This document shows, piece by piece, positions 61,614 through 64,000 of a DNA stretch of 64,000 nt. Position 1 is the stretch's first letter. Each line of letters begins with the position of its first letter. Source of the DNA: Nitrospira sp. (GTDB taxonomy: Bacteria; Nitrospirota; Nitrospiria; Nitrospirales; Nitrospiraceae). The notes under the pieces were generated by a model. The model was not told the origin of the DNA. It was given only the letters and a program-made list of their open reading frames with translations, and made no database searches. The stretch covers positions 334,998 through 398,997 of the forward strand of contig SWDM01000023.1 of assembly GCA_005116835.1 (NCBI GenBank), read 5' to 3'. The position numbers and the translations under genes are program-made.

Positions 61614-62879
61614 CTAGATACCAGCAGCCCTCGTGAAGACTGGGATGATGGCGGCGGCAATGCTGTTGATGTGGCGATTGCCAGACGCATCCCAAGACAT
61701 CACCAACCCACCGAAGCGTTGCTCCGGATCGTTGACCAAGTCCATCAATCTCTGTACTTCCCAGAGCGAATCTCTTGAGTCAAGCTTGACTTCCCTGGTT
61801 TCGCCTGGATTGATTGGGGACTCATCTTCCATGTGCAAGCCATCTTGCGCCATGATCTCTGCTGGATAGTTCGGATCCAAGTTGTTGGCTACGCCAACCT
61901 TGTTCAGGAATCTGATCCCTGCTGTTGTGAATTCACCGATGCTGAGCGGCGTTTCACCGCTGTTGGTGACCTGGAGTGTCATACGCAAGGCACGACCAGG
62001 AACATCGTAGTCAGCTGCGAGCACCTTCATGGTGAGGTCTGACCTCAGGTGCGTTGCCTTGATCTTCGGTTCACCAGCCTGGAGAGGCACAGTGTATGGG
62101 TACGTATGGTCAGTCGTGAAGAATCCGACTGCAATCAAACTAAACGTCAATCCTAACATACCAAAGGCCACAATTCGGTCGACCGGGTCGTTCAGGAGTG
62201 CGTCTCCACCCTCTTGCGCCAGCACTCGAGCGCGGATCAGGAACATCGGTCTGATCATGAACCAACCGATCCAGGCGAATCCAAGTCCGCCCCAGAGGAC
62301 ATGCCAGAAGAGTCCAGCCGCCAGTCCTGCAACCTCCGTATCAATGGTTCCACCAACCAACAGCTTTGCTGGATTGGTGAAGTCTTTATAGTTGCCCGTG
62401 ATATCCATCCAACCCCCTGGCCCTGCAATTGGACCAGCTCCGTTGACGGCCAACATGGGGTGGATGTGATGATGACCAGGCAAACGACCCCTCAACTTGA
62501 TGACATATTCGTAGTCACCACCGAGCTCCATTGGGCCCGATGTGAACATTGGGGTTCCGTTGACTTTTGAGCTGAGTCGCGTGAACACCGAACTCGGGCT
62601 GCCCACGTTGATGAAGGTACGGTTTGGCTTGACGACGGCTCGCGGCCAGTCTTCCGCGATATGAATCTTGCCAGACAGCATTGCTTCATCGTTAACGGCG
62701 GTCTTCTGCGGATTCCACTTCGTGTCGTACCACTGAGCTGTACGCATACGTAGGAACGGTTCCTGCGACCGTTCCCCGTGGGCGGCAGCAATTGAGGCAT
62801 TGAACGCCAGGGTTAGCCCCAGTGTCGCCATCCCAAGCGAGCCGATCACGCACACTTTAAATATATTTTTTGCGTTCAT
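61614..62879 (-). CDS. amoB: Ammonia monooxygenase subunit B
   Basis: 421 residues. Signal peptide to about Ala33, mature start HGERSQEPF whose His34 corresponds to the N-terminal copper ligand; HHHIH at 136-140 holds the other CuB-type histidines. Two transmembrane helices near 187-213 and 235-256 separate the two periplasmic cupredoxin-like domains. Start overlaps the amoA stop by four bases (ATGA) with GAAGGG as ribosome site. Closed by an intrinsic terminator; no amoE/amoD gene follows within the window. Confidence 0.95.
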   Translation of the reverse strand: MNAKNIFKVCVIGSLGMATLGLTLAFNASIAAAHGERSQEPFLRMRTAQWYDTKWNPQKTAVNDEAMLSGKIHIAEDWPRAVVKPNRTFINVGSPSSVFTRLSSKVNGTPMFTSGPMELGGDYEYVIKLRGRLPGHHHIHPMLAVNGAGPIAGPGGWMDITGNYKDFTNPAKLLVGGTIDTEVAGLAAGLFWHVLWGGLGFAWIGWFMIRPMFLIRARVLAQEGGDALLNDPVDRIVAFGMLGLTFSLIAVGFFTTDHTYPYTVPLQAGEPKIKATHLRSDLTMKVLAADYDVPGRALRMTLQVTNSGETPLSIGEFTTAGIRFLNKVGVANNLDPNYPAEIMAQDGLHMEDESPINPGETREVKLDSRDSLWEVQRLMDLVNDPEQRFGGLVMSWDASGNRHINSIAAAIIPVFTRAAGI

Positions 62880-63769
62880 GATTTCCCTTCTGCAAATGTG
62901 CCCGCCGCACTCAATTTAGGAGCAACTCCGTCCGGCGTGCCATGTCTTCTTGCAAAATCATCAGTGCCGACGATCATGACATCGTTCATGCGTGACATCA
63001 CGCCACGTCTGCCCTTAACCCAGAAAAATGCTTGCCCGACGAAATGGCCGATTTGCCACCAGATGGTGAAGACCAACATGGAGACGAAGGCCGAGAAGAA
63101 CGCGGAAATCCAAACTGTGTGTCCACCGAACGTACGGAGTGAACCCACTTCGATGATCCGGATGTACTCAGGAGTCCCGGTACGTACATAGGTGAAGCCC
63201 ATGTAATCGGCCAACGAGAGCAGCTGACCATCCACGACCATCGGTTGTTTGCTATATCCGAAGATCGCGTACTGCGTGGGATAAAACACCATTGCGAAGG
63301 CCCATACACCGAATATTGCTGTGAGCATCCAGCTGCGAGTCAACAGCAGGGTGCAATCGAGAATCAGCGCGCTGGAGACCATCGTGGCGGGCATCACGAA
63401 GTTCGCTGGGAAGTTCGCCCACCAGTACCACGCAAATACGATGGTAATCCACTTACCGACAAGGAGTCCCGTGATGCTTAATGTTGCACCGAACGGTTGC
63501 CGGTAGAATGTCCAGAAGTAGTACATGATCGCACCTGGGTACATAACTTCTACAATAGGAGTTACGGTGACCCAGAACTGCCGGTCTTTCCAATCAACCC
63601 AGAAATCCCAGTCTCCCGCAAGCAGGTCAAAGTGCATATGAAAGGTCGCGAATACTCCCAGATATGCAATCGGAAGGAAGTACACCGCGTCTATCATTCT
63701 TGACAACTTGACGCCTTCCGGCGGCAGCTTGCTGGCTTTTATAATCTCAGCGGTTCTAAACAGTGCCAT
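62876..63769 (-). CDS. amoA: Ammonia monooxygenase subunit A
   Basis: 297 residues, about seven transmembrane helices, catalytic-complex subunit in the cytoplasmic membrane. AMO/pMMO family signatures: HMHFDLLAGDWDFW, DWKDRQFW, YRQPFGATL, and GSLRTFGGHTVWISAFFSAF. Sequence differs at many places from betaproteobacterial AmoA, as expected for comammox Nitrospira. Perfect AGGAGGAG precedes ATG 63769. About 114 bp separate it from the amoC stop. Confidence 0.96.
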   Translation of the reverse strand: MALFRTAEIIKASKLPPEGVKLSRMIDAVYFLPIAYLGVFATFHMHFDLLAGDWDFWVDWKDRQFWVTVTPIVEVMYPGAIMYYFWTFYRQPFGATLSITGLLVGKWITIVFAWYWWANFPANFVMPATMVSSALILDCTLLLTRSWMLTAIFGVWAFAMVFYPTQYAIFGYSKQPMVVDGQLLSLADYMGFTYVRTGTPEYIRIIEVGSLRTFGGHTVWISAFFSAFVSMLVFTIWWQIGHFVGQAFFWVKGRRGVMSRMNDVMIVGTDDFARRHGTPDGVAPKLSAAGTFAEGKS

Positions 63770-63883
63770 TTGTCTCCTCCTCGGTCATTCTAAACATCTG
63801 TCCTCTCCCATATTCCAGCTGATGGTATGGCCAGCTCAGATCTTTTGAGCGTAAGGCCAGCCCACCGAAGTCAATGGCACGAC

Positions 63884-64000
63884 TTAGTACGGAATCACGT
63901 GCAAGCAATCCTTGCTCTCGTTGTTCCAGACCACATCGCACAGGTTCGACATGCGCGCCACGATCTGCGCCGCCACGCCGCCCGTCCCGCCGAACAACCC
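63884..64000 (-). CDS. amoC: Ammonia monooxygenase subunit C, last 38 codons; rest outside window
   Basis: On the minus strand the window edge runs into [17 protein letters not shown] then [21 protein letters not shown] and TAA at 63884-63886. The motif [19 protein letters not shown] is the C-terminal end of AmoC/PmoC; amoC precedes amoA in the usual amoCAB order. By hand count 35 of 38 codons end in G or C, much more than amoA's first 38 codons (22 of 38). Confidence 0.9.
   Translation of the reverse strand, partial: GLFGGTGGVAAQIVARMSNLCDVVWNNESKDCLHVIPY

Noticed and set aside
63756..63941. 61-residue minus-strand frame spanning amoC end and amoA start
   Set aside because: Overlaps the amoC tail and the amoA ribosome site in another frame; no family pattern.

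Overview
The window looks like a chromosomal piece of a complete ammonia oxidiser (comammox) Nitrospira. The strongest evidence is at the right end: on the minus strand lie the last 38 codons of amoC (cut by the window edge), a full amoA and a full amoB, closed by a strong intrinsic terminator. A periplasmic copper nitrite reductase (nirK), an exported truncated haemoglobin and a small HMA-like protein follow on the same strand. The rest fits an autotrophic Nitrospirota genome: two-subunit biotin-dependent pyruvate (2-oxo acid) carboxylase, soluble transhydrogenase, transketolase, MalQ, a phosphofructokinase fusion, and intergenic dispersed repeats. Assignment to Nitrospira rests on recognising gene families, not on a database search.

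Layout. 0-13 kb: a truncated phosphatase-PFK fusion, a small lipoprotein, an ECF sigma/anti-sigma-like pair, an amidohydrolase, an 1140-residue MFS-acyltransferase-acyl-ligase fusion, a Tat-type FAD oxidase with two membrane proteins, and a membrane-anchored MutS-like ATPase. 13-22 kb: prmA, MOSC, methyltransferase, SUMF1-type protein, hydrolase, a haem-copper-oxidase-like membrane protein and thiD, separated by conspicuous inverted-repeat elements. 22.4-28.6 kb: a looser, probably accessory stretch with a ParE-type toxin-antitoxin pair, a DUF2283/DUF5647 pair, several proteins I do not recognise, and little coding sequence near 27.5-28.6 kb. 28.6-41.6 kb: tenA, sthA, a lipoprotein peroxiredoxin, pycB-pycA, a PstS-like operon, small proteins, an EamA transporter and rlpA. 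41.8-47.4 kb: a Gld-type ABC exporter module with DUF4340 protein and an orphan receiver. 47.8-51.1 kb: a papain-like protein with Ser in place of the catalytic Cys, tRNA-Arg(CCT), and a pseudo-nuclease paired with a stand-alone AsnC-type ligand domain. 51.2-58.6 kb: an NtrC-type two-component system, malQ and transketolase. 58.7-64 kb: HMA protein, haemoglobin, nirK, an IS3-type transposase relic, amoB, amoA, amoC.

How the genes connect. AmoCAB oxidises ammonia in the membrane. NirK and the exported haemoglobin next door plausibly deal with nitrite/NO chemistry in the same periplasm. Pyruvate carboxylase feeds C4 acids into the TCA cycle, and SthA and transketolase serve redox balance and sugar-phosphate metabolism.

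The main unusual signals are: (1) a family of inverted-repeat elements that begin exactly at stop codons; (2) a ~190-bp element with 19-bp terminal inverted repeats in two full copies and one fragment; (3) three enzymes of known folds that lack a key residue (nuclease, papain-like peptidase, Tpx); (4) a sharp change in third-position GC between the amoC tail and the start of amoA; (5) transposase relics at 16 kb and between amoB and nirK. No CRISPR array, rRNA or complete mobile element was seen.
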